This document shows, piece by piece, positions 42,682-50,540 of a stretch of 64,000 nt of DNA. Position numbers and translations under genes: made by a program. Source of the DNA: Prosthecobacter debontii (GTDB lineage Bacteria; Verrucomicrobiota; Verrucomicrobiia; Verrucomicrobiales; Verrucomicrobiaceae); contig NZ_FUYE01000001.1 in the NCBI RefSeq assembly GCF_900167535.1, positions 310,001-374,000 of the forward strand, read 5' to 3'. The notes beneath the pieces are model-generated. The model did no database searches, had not been told where the DNA came from, and worked only from the letters and a program-made list of their open reading frames with translations. The first letter of the stretch is position 1; each line of letters starts with the position of its first letter.

Positions 42682-44388
42682 ATGAATCTTTTTTCCCGTA
42701 GGACTCTGGATCGCAGCCAGCCCAACCGTCGTGACTTCATGGTGCAGAGCACCTGTGCGGGGCTCGGCATCACCAGCGCTGTGAATACCCTGGCCCATCT
42801 TCAGTTGGTGGGCACCTCGGCGGCTCAGTCCGCAGGGAATGATTATAAGGCCTTGGTGTGCATTTTCCTCAATGGCGGCTGTGATACGAATAACCTCCTG
42901 TTACCCATCGCAGGCACCGCACGGACCCACTATGAAAGCGGGCGCGGCATCCCTCAATACATCGATGCCAGTAAAGGGGGCGTCGCCATCCCTCTGGAGG
43001 ACATCACGGCCGCAGGCACCCAGATCAGTCCGTTGAATGCCGTCGGCACCTATGAGCATGCAGCGGGTTACATCGGCCAAGATGGCAGTGGCAATCGCAT
43101 GGCCGTGCATCCGGGGGCGTATCATCTCAAGACCTTGTTTGATGCTGAAGAGCTCTGCTTCATTTCCAATGTCGGCGTGCTCACGCAGCCGAATGTGACC
43201 CGGGCTAACTTTAGCGCGTTACCCATCTCGCAGAAGCCGCCGCAGTTGTTCTCCCACTCAGATCAGCAGACGCAGTGGCAGTCCTCCATCCCGGACAAGC
43301 CCTTCAAAAGCGGCTGGGGTGGGCGCTTGGCGGATCTGCTGGATGGCATCCACAATACAGACCCCAATGCGCTGTCCATGATGGTGTCTGTGAATGGCTT
43401 CAATAGCTTTCAGGTGGGCGTGCAGCAGCAGCCTTATGTCATGGGCTCATCGGGGGTGACATCGTTTTCTGGATTCGGCACCAACTACACCAACGGCCTC
43501 CTCACCTTGGGGCAGCAGCCTTACACGGGTTACAATGCCTTTGCCAATCCCGGCACCGCCAACTCGAACTACAAGAACAGCAATGCCGGCTGGCGCTTGG
43601 CGGCTCTGGAGCAGATGCTGGGCATGTCCCACGCCAGCTTGTTCGATCAAGGTTACGCCAATGTGGCCAAGAGCGCACGTGTGACGGAAGGGCTGGTGGG
43701 AGGCGCGCTCAGCATCACCGCCAATGGCTCGGCGACCACCCTGGACTCCCATTTCGTCAATGCCTTTGCAGGCACAGGCATCGATGGCCTAACCAATAAC
43801 TTTGCACAACAGATGCGCATGGTAGCCCGGTTGATCGTGGGAAACTCCGCCCTCAATAACAAACGCCAGATCTTCTTCGTGCAGCTTGGCGGTTGGGATA
43901 CGCATACCTCCCAGATCCCGGTGCTGAACAATGTGGCGCGCACGGATCAGAGCTACTACAGCCTGATGCTCCAGCTCTCCTGCGCCATGAAGGGCTTCCG
44001 GGATAGCATTCAGGGAGCTGGGATGTGGGACAACGTGACGGCCTTTACCGCCTCGGATTTCACCCGCACCTTTACGCCGAATAAAACGGACGCCACCGGT
44101 GGCTCAGATCACGGTTGGGGTGGGCACATGATGGTGATGGGCGGTGCGGTGCGTGGTAAGCGCATCTTTGGCACTTATCCAGATTTGACCGTCAATGGTG
44201 GCATTGATGTGCAGGGGAACCGCGGGCGCTGGATTCCCTCCACCTCGGTGGATCAATATGCGGCGGTCTTGGCCAAGTGGTTCGGCGTCGGCCCAGATCA
44301 ATTGAGTGCGATCTTCCCCAATCTCTCGCGCTTTACCGATCCCTTCACTCCGGCGGCGAAGCTTGAGTTTATGGACGCGGTGGCTTGA
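42682..44388 (+). CDS. DUF1501 protein, partner of the DUF1800 protein
   Basis: An exported protein of 568 residues with a twin-arginine-like signal (RRDFMVQSTCAGLG). The sulfatase/alkaline-phosphatase-like DUF1501 body has VCIFLNGGCDTNNLLLP at the start, QLGGWDTHTSQ in the middle and FTASDFTRTFTPN plus DHGWGGHMMVMGGAV near the end. The gene starts 36 bases after the DUF1800 gene, so the two are probably co-transcribed. DUF1501/DUF1800 pairs are common in planctomycetes and verrucomicrobia. Their biochemical activity is not established. Confidence 0.92.
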   Translation: MNLFSRRTLDRSQPNRRDFMVQSTCAGLGITSAVNTLAHLQLVGTSAAQSAGNDYKALVCIFLNGGCDTNNLLLPIAGTARTHYESGRGIPQYIDASKGGVAIPLEDITAAGTQISPLNAVGTYEHAAGYIGQDGSGNRMAVHPGAYHLKTLFDAEELCFISNVGVLTQPNVTRANFSALPISQKPPQLFSHSDQQTQWQSSIPDKPFKSGWGGRLADLLDGIHNTDPNALSMMVSVNGFNSFQVGVQQQPYVMGSSGVTSFSGFGTNYTNGLLTLGQQPYTGYNAFANPGTANSNYKNSNAGWRLAALEQMLGMSHASLFDQGYANVAKSARVTEGLVGGALSITANGSATTLDSHFVNAFAGTGIDGLTNNFAQQMRMVARLIVGNSALNNKRQIFFVQLGGWDTHTSQIPVLNNVARTDQSYYSLMLQLSCAMKGFRDSIQGAGMWDNVTAFTASDFTRTFTPNKTDATGGSDHGWGGHMMVMGGAVRGKRIFGTYPDLTVNGGIDVQGNRGRWIPSTSVDQYAAVLAKWFGVGPDQLSAIFPNLSRFTDPFTPAAKLEFMDAVA

Positions 44389-44406
44389 TTCGGTCATATT
44401 GCGGTT

Positions 44407-44994
44407 ATGTTTTCGTTGCCCCAAAGGCCCGGCCCGTATCTCATCGCTCTGCTGCTCATCATTCTAGGCGTTCTTTCCTTTTGGATGCTGAAGGTGCTGA
44501 ATGATCCGGCCATCCAGCAGGCGGTGCAGAAAAACAAGAGCCCTACGAGCAGCCTGCCGCCCCAGCCCACGGCCCCTCTCGCCGTGCCCGCCCCGCCGCC
44601 TCTGTCGGATCAGCCGATCGACCCCGCCTTTGTGCAGATGCATGAGGAGATGCTGCTGCCGGAGACTCCCCCCGAGCGGGAGCTGGAGATCCTCCAGGAG
44701 TTGATGTCCCTGCACCAAAAGGCCATGAAGGACAGTTCCTTTGGAGATAACGCGGATGTGACCCAGGCTCTGGTGGGGCAGTCCGTGCAAGGGATTTGGT
44801 TACCCCGACAGTCTCCGCGGATTCAAGACGGGCGGTTGCTCGACCGCTGGGGCACGCCCTACTGGTTTCATGCCAATACCGGCAGTCAGGTGGAAATCCG
44901 CTCCGCAGGTCCAGACCGGAATCTGTTTTCTCCCGACGACATCATCCTGAATGGAAGCCCCGCCGGGTTCGGCGCGACTCCCGCTCAGCCGTGA
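44407..44994 (+). CDS. Membrane-anchored protein with a GspG-like C-terminal domain
   Basis: A 195-residue protein with one N-terminal membrane helix (LIALLLIILGVLSFWML), a Pro-rich linker (LPPQPTAPLAVPAPPPL) and a C-terminal part resembling the tip of a type II secretion pseudopilin: LLDRWGTPYWFHANTG, IRSAGPDRN and LFSPDDIIL. It lacks a prepilin cleavage site (no GFTxxE segment), so it is not a pilin. Downstream of the DUF1501 gene by 18 bases. A role with that pair is inferred from position. The reading frame is intact. Confidence 0.75.
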   Translation: MFSLPQRPGPYLIALLLIILGVLSFWMLKVLNDPAIQQAVQKNKSPTSSLPPQPTAPLAVPAPPPLSDQPIDPAFVQMHEEMLLPETPPERELEILQELMSLHQKAMKDSSFGDNADVTQALVGQSVQGIWLPRQSPRIQDGRLLDRWGTPYWFHANTGSQVEIRSAGPDRNLFSPDDIILNGSPAGFGATPAQP

Positions 44995-45097
44995 TCCCCG
45001 ACATCAGGCTCTGAAGTCAGTCCACACGTCCATTTTATCAGCGCATCGTTCGGAGCCCCGGCTTCAGCCGGACTCTTTGCCCACGTGGGGCCGACCC

Positions 45098-45134
45098 AAA
45101 AAAGCCATGCCCAGGAGTGGCATCCAGGCATGGC
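45098..45134 (-). terminator. Rho-independent terminator of proS
   Basis: On the minus strand GCCATGCC pairs with GGCATGGC (arms 45104-45111 and 45127-45134), followed by six T (45098-45103). It lies 33 bases after the proS stop. Confidence 0.85.
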
Positions 45135-45166
45135 GTAAGGGGAGAGCCGCTTAGCTCACCTTGAGA

Positions 45167-46681
45167 TCAATAGCTGCGGGCGAAGACGACGCGGCGCTGG
45201 CTGGGTTTGCCAGTCAGGAAGCATTTGCCTTCTTCCGCGAACTCGTCGCTCAGCGGCACGCAGCGGATGGTCACCTTCATGTCTTTGGCGATCTGGTCTT
45301 CCTCGTCGTTGCTGCCCGCCCAGTGCATGAGGGCGAAGCCGCCGGGGGCTCCTTCGGCAAAGAAGGCTTTGAATTCCTCCAGCGTGTCCAGCTTCTTCAT
45401 GTTGGAGTCACGCATGGCTGTGGCGCGGGCCAGCAGCGCATCCTGAATCTCCTGGAGCAGTTCGGTCACGTTCTGGAGGAAGTCCTCCTTGCCCATGAAC
45501 TCCTTGGCTTTCGGGCCTTGGTCTCGGCGACAGACGGCGACACTGCGGCTGGTGATGTCACGCGGACCGATCTCGATGCGCAGAGGCACCCCTTTCTTGA
45601 TCCATTCCCAGTTCTTAGCACCGCCTTGCAGATCGCGCTTATCCACATGCACGCGCAGCGGCTCGCCGTGGAAGGTCTGGGCGCGTAGCGTCTTGGCGAG
45701 GGCTTCGCAGGAGTCGATGACCTCCTGGCGGGTGTCAGGCTTGGGCGTCACTGGCAGGATGACGATCTGGCTCGGGGCCACACGCGGTGGGATGATGACG
45801 CCATCGTCATCCCCATGGGCCATGATGAGGGTGCCGATCATGCGGGTGCTCACACCCCAGCTGGTGGTGTGGGCAAACTGACGCGTGTTGTCACGACCCA
45901 GGAACTGGATGTTCGCGGCTTTGGCGAAGTTTTGGCCCAGGTAGTGGCTGGTGCCGGCCTGGATGGCTTTACGATCCTGCACCATGGCTTCGACCGTGAA
46001 GGTATTCACGGCACCGGGGAAACGCTCGTTCTCAGTCTTCTCCCCAGGGATCACCGGCAGGGCTAGGTGATTGCGCATGAAGTCGGCATACACCTTGTGC
46101 ATGAGCTTGGTCTCATCCATGGCCTCTTCAAAGGTCTCATGGGCGGTGTGGCCTTCCTGCCAGAGGAATTCGGCGGTGCGCAGGAACAAGCGAGGGCGCA
46201 TCTCCCAGCGCATCACGTTGGCCCACTGATTGATCAGCAGGGGCAGGTCGCGATAGCTCTGCACCCAGCGGGCAAAAGCGGCGCCGATGATAGTTTCCGA
46301 GGTGGGGCGGATGACGAAAGGCTCCTCCAGCTTGCCTGTGGGGATCATCTTGGTGGTGCCATCGGGCTGCTTTTGCGCCTCCAGGCGGTGGTGGGTGACC
46401 ACGGCACACTCGGTGGCAAAGCCTTCGGCGTGTTCGGCTTCTTTTTCCAGATAGCTCAGGGGGATGAGCAGGGGGAAGTAGGCATTGACGTGCCCGGTCT
46501 CCTTGAATTTGACATCGAGCTGGCGCTGAATGTTTTCCCACAGGCCATAGCCCCACGGCTTGATCACCATGCATCCGCGCACTTCGGAGTTTTCCGCCAT
46601 GTCGGCGGCACGGACGACTTGCTGATACCACTCAGGGAAATCTTTTTCGCGGGTGGGGGAGATAGCAGGGGCTTGGCTCAT
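45167..46681 (-). CDS. proS: Prolyl-tRNA synthetase, archaeal/eukaryal-type
   Basis: Charges tRNA-Pro. The 504-residue chain lacks the YbaK-like editing insertion found in the long bacterial type. It has the shorter archaeal/eukaryal-type features: start with DFPEWYQQVVRAADMAE, MVIKPWGYGLWENIQ, VIRPTSETIIG, QWANVMRWEMRPRLFLRTAEF (in part WRWEMRP is not present; the read is MRWEMRP), EFLWQEGHTAHET, and the C-terminal CFLTGKPSQRRVVFARSY zinc/anticodon end. Such ProRS occurs in several bacterial groups. The ATG at 46681 is used over an in-frame GTG at 46696. A terminator follows. Confidence 0.96.
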   Translation of the reverse strand: MSQAPAISPTREKDFPEWYQQVVRAADMAENSEVRGCMVIKPWGYGLWENIQRQLDVKFKETGHVNAYFPLLIPLSYLEKEAEHAEGFATECAVVTHHRLEAQKQPDGTTKMIPTGKLEEPFVIRPTSETIIGAAFARWVQSYRDLPLLINQWANVMRWEMRPRLFLRTAEFLWQEGHTAHETFEEAMDETKLMHKVYADFMRNHLALPVIPGEKTENERFPGAVNTFTVEAMVQDRKAIQAGTSHYLGQNFAKAANIQFLGRDNTRQFAHTTSWGVSTRMIGTLIMAHGDDDGVIIPPRVAPSQIVILPVTPKPDTRQEVIDSCEALAKTLRAQTFHGEPLRVHVDKRDLQGGAKNWEWIKKGVPLRIEIGPRDITSRSVAVCRRDQGPKAKEFMGKEDFLQNVTELLQEIQDALLARATAMRDSNMKKLDTLEEFKAFFAEGAPGGFALMHWAGSNDEEDQIAKDMKVTIRCVPLSDEFAEEGKCFLTGKPSQRRVVFARSY

Positions 46682-46794
46682 GATTGGGGCCTGCACAGTA
46701 AAGGCAATCAGCGGGCGGTCAAATTCATCGCCAAGACTGGCGAAGCTTAATCCGGGAAGTTTCGGCCTCCCTGTGGAAGGGAGAGGAATTTACC

Positions 46795-47865
46795 TCACGC
46801 CCAGGCCTGCCGCAGCAGGCGCAGGAAGTTTCCGCTCATGATGCCTTCGATATCGGTCTGGCTGTAGCCGCGTTTCTCCAGCATGGCGGGGATGCGGGCG
46901 AGATCGGCGATGGTGTCGAGGTCCTCCGGGGTTTGTTCGATGCCGTAGCCGCCGTCGAGATCGGTGCCGATGCCGCTGTGCTGGGCATTACCTGCGAGCT
47001 GGCAGATGTGGTCGATGTGATCGCAGATAACTTCCAGCTTCAGGCCGGTCTCCTGCGGGGTGGTTTGCCCACGCACCCAGCCGGGTATCATCATCCAGGC
47101 ATCCAGGGCGGCCCCGAGCACGGCTCCGCGTTCGATCAGGGCTTTGATCTGTTCATCGCTGAACTGGCGCACGTCGGGCACCAGGGAGCGGCAGTTGCTG
47201 TGGCTGGCCCAGATCGTGCCTTGGAAGATCTCCAGAGCCTCCCAGAAACAACCGTCGGAGAGGTGGGTCACATCCAGGATCATGCCCAGGCGGTCCATCT
47301 CCTGGATGAGTTCCTTGCCGCCTTTGGGCAGGCCGCCGACTTGATCATGACCCAGGGCGTATTTGCACACACCATAGTGTGCGGGGCCCATGGCACGCAG
47401 GCCCTGCTCCCAATGCCGCTCCAGGTGCTCCACGCTGCGGATGCTGTCGGCCCCTTCCAGGCTGAGGATGTAGCCGATGGGTTTATCGTCATTCGGGGTG
47501 CCATCCGTCCACAGGCTGATCATGGCCTCCAGGCCTGCCCGATCCGTGATCTGGCGCATGTGTCCCTCCTCCTCCATGGCGCGATACCAGGCGAGCTGGC
47601 CCTGGGTCTGCGCATAGGCTTGCTCGGAGGACATCCAGTTGGCCATGGGGCGCGGACCCACCATGCAACCGGCCAGCTGGGTGGCCACACACAGGCCCAT
47701 CTCTGTCTTTCGCATTTCTGGAAAAGCCGTGGTGCCTAGCGCGCGGCCTTTCATATCCGTCATGCCTTCTTCGCGACGGCGGATCTCATGCACCGGCAGG
47801 CGCAGATCGCGATTGTATTCCAGAGCATTGAGACTGAGGTCGAGATGGGCGTCGAAGGTGAGCAT
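46795..47865 (-). CDS. M19 (renal dipeptidase-like) peptidase
   Basis: A zinc-dependent dipeptidase of the amidohydrolase fold. DAHLDLSLNAL near the N-terminus carries the first metal ligands (H-x-D). ILSLEGADSI, GVCKYAL, ILDVTHLSDGCFWEALEI and WASHSNCRSLV give the remaining ligands, and GIGTDLDGGYG is the C-terminal substrate/metal segment. A 356-residue length is normal. No signal peptide is visible, so it is predicted to be cytoplasmic. Its substrates are unknown, and the neighbours give no hint. Confidence 0.92.
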   Translation of the reverse strand: MLTFDAHLDLSLNALEYNRDLRLPVHEIRRREEGMTDMKGRALGTTAFPEMRKTEMGLCVATQLAGCMVGPRPMANWMSSEQAYAQTQGQLAWYRAMEEEGHMRQITDRAGLEAMISLWTDGTPNDDKPIGYILSLEGADSIRSVEHLERHWEQGLRAMGPAHYGVCKYALGHDQVGGLPKGGKELIQEMDRLGMILDVTHLSDGCFWEALEIFQGTIWASHSNCRSLVPDVRQFSDEQIKALIERGAVLGAALDAWMMIPGWVRGQTTPQETGLKLEVICDHIDHICQLAGNAQHSGIGTDLDGGYGIEQTPEDLDTIADLARIPAMLEKRGYSQTDIEGIMSGNFLRLLRQAWA

Positions 47866-48260
47866 GGGAGACGGGAGAAAAAACGCGGTGAAACTCGGGT
47901 TTATGCGAGCGAAAAACAGCCGGGCAAACGATCCGCTCCACTGTCCGCGAAATCACGGGGCAGGATAGCGCGAGAACTGACGAGTTTGCATGATTTTGCT
48001 TCCTCGGGATGGTGGGTTGAATTTCCGATGGGGCCCTTGGGGAAAGTGAGGGAGTTTAGACAGGATTAACAAGATGGGCAGGATTGGCGGAGAGGCCGAG
48101 GGAGTGGAAGTGCCTAACTAATTTTTGGTTTGGCAGTTTAGATTTGAGATCTGGAATCTGAGATTTGAATTGAAAATGGAGCCACGGCAGGTGCAGGCAG
48201 GGTGGAACTTGGTTTGACCTGTGACTTGGACGGGCGATGGTTTCCTCCCCCCAACCGACC
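47866..48260. other. Intergenic region with simple repeats
   Basis: No gene is supported before panB. It holds a GACAGGATTAACAAGAT...GGCAGGATTGG stretch (around 48059-48088) and two copies of AGATTTGA (48140-48147 and 48161-48168) with a GAGATCT/GAATCT inverted context. Such simple repeats are common intergenic sequence and nothing more is claimed. Confidence 0.4.
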
Positions 48261-49016
48261 ATGTTAAATTCTCTTTCTGATCTGACGCTGAAGAAGCAAG
48301 CTGGTGAACGTGTGAGCGTGCTCACGGCTTACGATTACCCCATGGCCCGTCTGCTGGATGAGGCGGGGGTGGATCTCTTGCTGGTGGGAGATTCTCTGGG
48401 CATGGTGGTACTGGGCATGCCGGATACTACGGGAGTGACGATGGAGATCATGTGCCATCACATCCGCGCCGTGCGGCGTGGGGTGAAGCGGGTGCCAGTG
48501 ATCGGTGATCTGCCTTTCCATGCCTATGAGACCCCCGCGCAGGCTTTGGCCAATGCACGTCTTTTGATCGAGGCGGGCGCGGATGCGGTGAAGCTGGAAG
48601 GCGGGGCGGCCTTTATCCCGCAGGTGCGAGCCATTGTGGAGGCGGGGATTCCGTTTGTTGGCCACATCGGCATGCTGCCGCAGAGTGTGAAGGAAGAGGG
48701 CGGCTATAAGAAAAAGGGCAAGACGCCTGCGCAAGCGGAGCAATTGCTGGCAGATGCTCTCGCTCTGGATGCGGCGGGGGCCTGTGCCATCGTTCTCGAA
48801 AGTGTGGTGGCAGACGTGGCGGCGGAGATCACGCGCCAGATCAAGGCGACGACCATCGGCATCGGGGCAGGGAAGGAGACGGATGCCCAGGTACTGGTGA
48901 CGCCGGATCTTATCGGGGCCTTCCCTTGGTTTTGCCCGCCTTTTGCCATTCCTCGTGCCAATGTGGCCGGAGAGATCCAGCGGGCGGTGAAGGAGTGGAT
49001 GGAGGCTATTCAGTGA
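48261..49016 (+). CDS. panB: 3-methyl-2-oxobutanoate hydroxymethyltransferase PanB
   Basis: Adds a hydroxymethyl group from methylene-THF to 2-oxoisovalerate, the first committed step to pantothenate and coenzyme A. The Mg-binding and substrate residues are in VLTAYDYPMARLLDEAGVD and LLVGDSLGMVVLG. KLEGG, GHIGMLPQS and IVLESV (catalytic Glu) follow, then TIGIGAG. The ATG at 48261 gives the family N-terminus; an upstream start at 48237 adds eight residues. The last codons run into a 7-bp repeat array. Confidence 0.95.
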   Translation: MLNSLSDLTLKKQAGERVSVLTAYDYPMARLLDEAGVDLLLVGDSLGMVVLGMPDTTGVTMEIMCHHIRAVRRGVKRVPVIGDLPFHAYETPAQALANARLLIEAGADAVKLEGGAAFIPQVRAIVEAGIPFVGHIGMLPQSVKEEGGYKKKGKTPAQAEQLLADALALDAAGACAIVLESVVADVAAEITRQIKATTIGIGAGKETDAQVLVTPDLIGAFPWFCPPFAIPRANVAGEIQRAVKEWMEAIQ

Positions 49017-49044
49017 TCAGTGGTCAGTATGCAGTGGTCAGAGG
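49010..49044 (+). repeat. Five-unit 7-bp tandem repeat at the panB stop
   Basis: TCAGTGA, TCAGTGG, TCAGTAT, GCAGTGG and TCAGAGG follow without a break and include the stop codon of panB (49014-49016). Such heptamer arrays can arise by slippage. Confidence 0.65.
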
Positions 49045-49058
49045 CCGAACACGTGGTG

Positions 49059-49260
49059 GTAGCTGGATGTGTTCAGCGCGAGGGTAGCTCGTTCGCATGA
49101 AACGTCCTTTCGCTGACCATCCGGCTTTCAATGGACGCGAGGAGTCGTTCGGACGCCCGAAGCTCTTTTGGCCATCGCAACCCTTTCCCTGAGCCGGATA
49201 GTTTGGCGCAGAGCGCTATCTGACAGCAGACTGGGTTTGCGCCAAACACATCCGTACTAC
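49059..49260. repeat. Inverted-repeat element of about 200 bases
   Basis: The end arms GTAGCTGGATGTGTTCAGCGC (49059-49079, shown in part as GTAGCTGGATGTGTT) and the complementary 49239-49260 pair imperfectly. A further perfect 10-bp inverted repeat lies inside (49201-49210 with 49238-49247, GTTTGGCGCA). No ORF is present. It resembles the element at 9417 in plan and in the terminal GTAG. Confidence 0.5.
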
Positions 49261-49267
49261 GACCAGC

Positions 49268-49303
49268 CTTCGGTATTCAGTCTCTGAAAACTGAATACCG
49301 AAG
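49268..49303 (-). terminator. 14-bp hairpin downstream of the DUF3500 gene
   Basis: CTTCGGTATTCAGT pairs perfectly with ACTGAATACCGAAG around 8 nt (49268-49281 and 49290-49303), 12 bases after the DUF3500 stop. There is no T-tract on either strand, so termination is only possible, not shown. Confidence 0.5.
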
Positions 49304-49315
49304 ACTGTTTACTGA

Positions 49316-50356
49316 CTACTTCGCGTGCTCTTGCTTGTAGTGCTCAGCCAGGATGTCGCGGCCAAAGTCACCGTCGAAGCTACGCAGGACACTGTGAGGG
49401 TGGTTGGCACCGTTTTGCACGTTGTCGTATTCGATGAGGAAGGTCTTGCCCTGCACCCGATAGTAGTGGGGCTCGCCACGCTCTTTACCACCGGCCCAGG
49501 CGAAGTAAACGGGACCGTTTTTCTCAATCTCAGCCCAGGTTTCAGCGGCCACTTCAGGGCGCAGGCGGGTGAGGTATTCGTCGATGATCTCGTGAAGCTT
49601 GGCTTTTTGCTCGGCGTTGAGCTCGGTATCAGCCAGGCCATCGGGCTTGAGGGGATCCACTTTCTTAGCGGCCTCAGTCAGCATTTCTTTGGGAGCTTCC
49701 ACATTGAAGAAAGCGGTCTTGAATTGGGCTTCGTCCAAGGACTTCACCAGCTCCCGGCCGAGGTCTTCTTCCTTACCCAGCACACGCAGACCGACCAGCG
49801 GGCCCTGACGCAGTTCACCGGGGTTAGTGCCCATGAAGGCGGGAGTGGCCCGAAGCAACTCACCATCTTTAATGGTGAAGTTCAGGGACATGTGGTGCCC
49901 CTCGATACGCCAGCCCCAGGTGCCTTTTGGATCGGGCGTGCCGAAGATGCTGACGAAGTATTTCTCAGGATCGCGTTTTTCACGGATCGCAGCGCGCTTG
50001 GATTCATCGGCGGCGCTTTCCATTTGATAGAGCACTTCTTCCAGAGACATGATGGTGACGGCCTTAGCGGCACCTCGGAAACCGAGCCCGGTATTCATGA
50101 GGGCATGGGCCAGCAGGCGTTGTTGGGGAGTCATTTCCTTCATCGGCAGGCCCTTGCGCTCGCGCGGGATGAAGTGCCAGTTCAGGCGCTCTTCATCGTC
50201 AAACTTGAAGGTAGCCTTGGCTTTTTGCTCGGGGGTGAGGGAGTGCAGAAAGGTATCTGCGACCCCAGCCATCTGGAGGCCCGCATCATGAGCATGGACG
50301 GGGGCGACGGAAAAGAGAAGGGCGCATGAGAGCGAAGCAAACAAGGGGCGGAACAT
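49316..50356 (-). CDS. Exported DUF3500 protein
   Basis: A 346-residue protein with a signal peptide (MFRPLFASLSCALLFSVAPVHA), starting at the ATG 50356 rather than an in-frame start at 50413. DUF3500 marks present are WHFIPRERKGLPMKEM, NTGLGFRGAAKAVTIM, WGWRIEGHHMSLNFTI and YYRVQGKTFLIEYDNVQNGANHPHSVLRSFDGDF (in part EYDNVQNGANHPHSV). The many conserved His and Glu residues suggest a metal site, but the family has no established activity. It reads towards the panB region, divergently from the pilus operon, with about 185 bases between the starts. Confidence 0.9.
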   Translation of the reverse strand: MFRPLFASLSCALLFSVAPVHAHDAGLQMAGVADTFLHSLTPEQKAKATFKFDDEERLNWHFIPRERKGLPMKEMTPQQRLLAHALMNTGLGFRGAAKAVTIMSLEEVLYQMESAADESKRAAIREKRDPEKYFVSIFGTPDPKGTWGWRIEGHHMSLNFTIKDGELLRATPAFMGTNPGELRQGPLVGLRVLGKEEDLGRELVKSLDEAQFKTAFFNVEAPKEMLTEAAKKVDPLKPDGLADTELNAEQKAKLHEIIDEYLTRLRPEVAAETWAEIEKNGPVYFAWAGGKERGEPHYYRVQGKTFLIEYDNVQNGANHPHSVLRSFDGDFGRDILAEHYKQEHAK

Positions 50357-50540
50357 AGGAAGGGAGGTTGGCAATGGCAGAGACGAACGCGCCAGAAAAG
50401 GCGTCTTTGTCACAGAACCCGCCTCTCAGAGCGGCTTTTTGCAAAAAGAATCCACAGATAAGCCCGCGATGATTGACACTCAGCGTCAAAATCCTCTAGT
50501 CTGACAATTCACAAAAAATTTCCGCGAATCCCCCCGCCGC

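Noticed and set aside
49201-49247. Inner inverted repeat as a terminator of panB
   Set aside because: It is about 185 bases from panB, has a 27-base loop and no T-tract.
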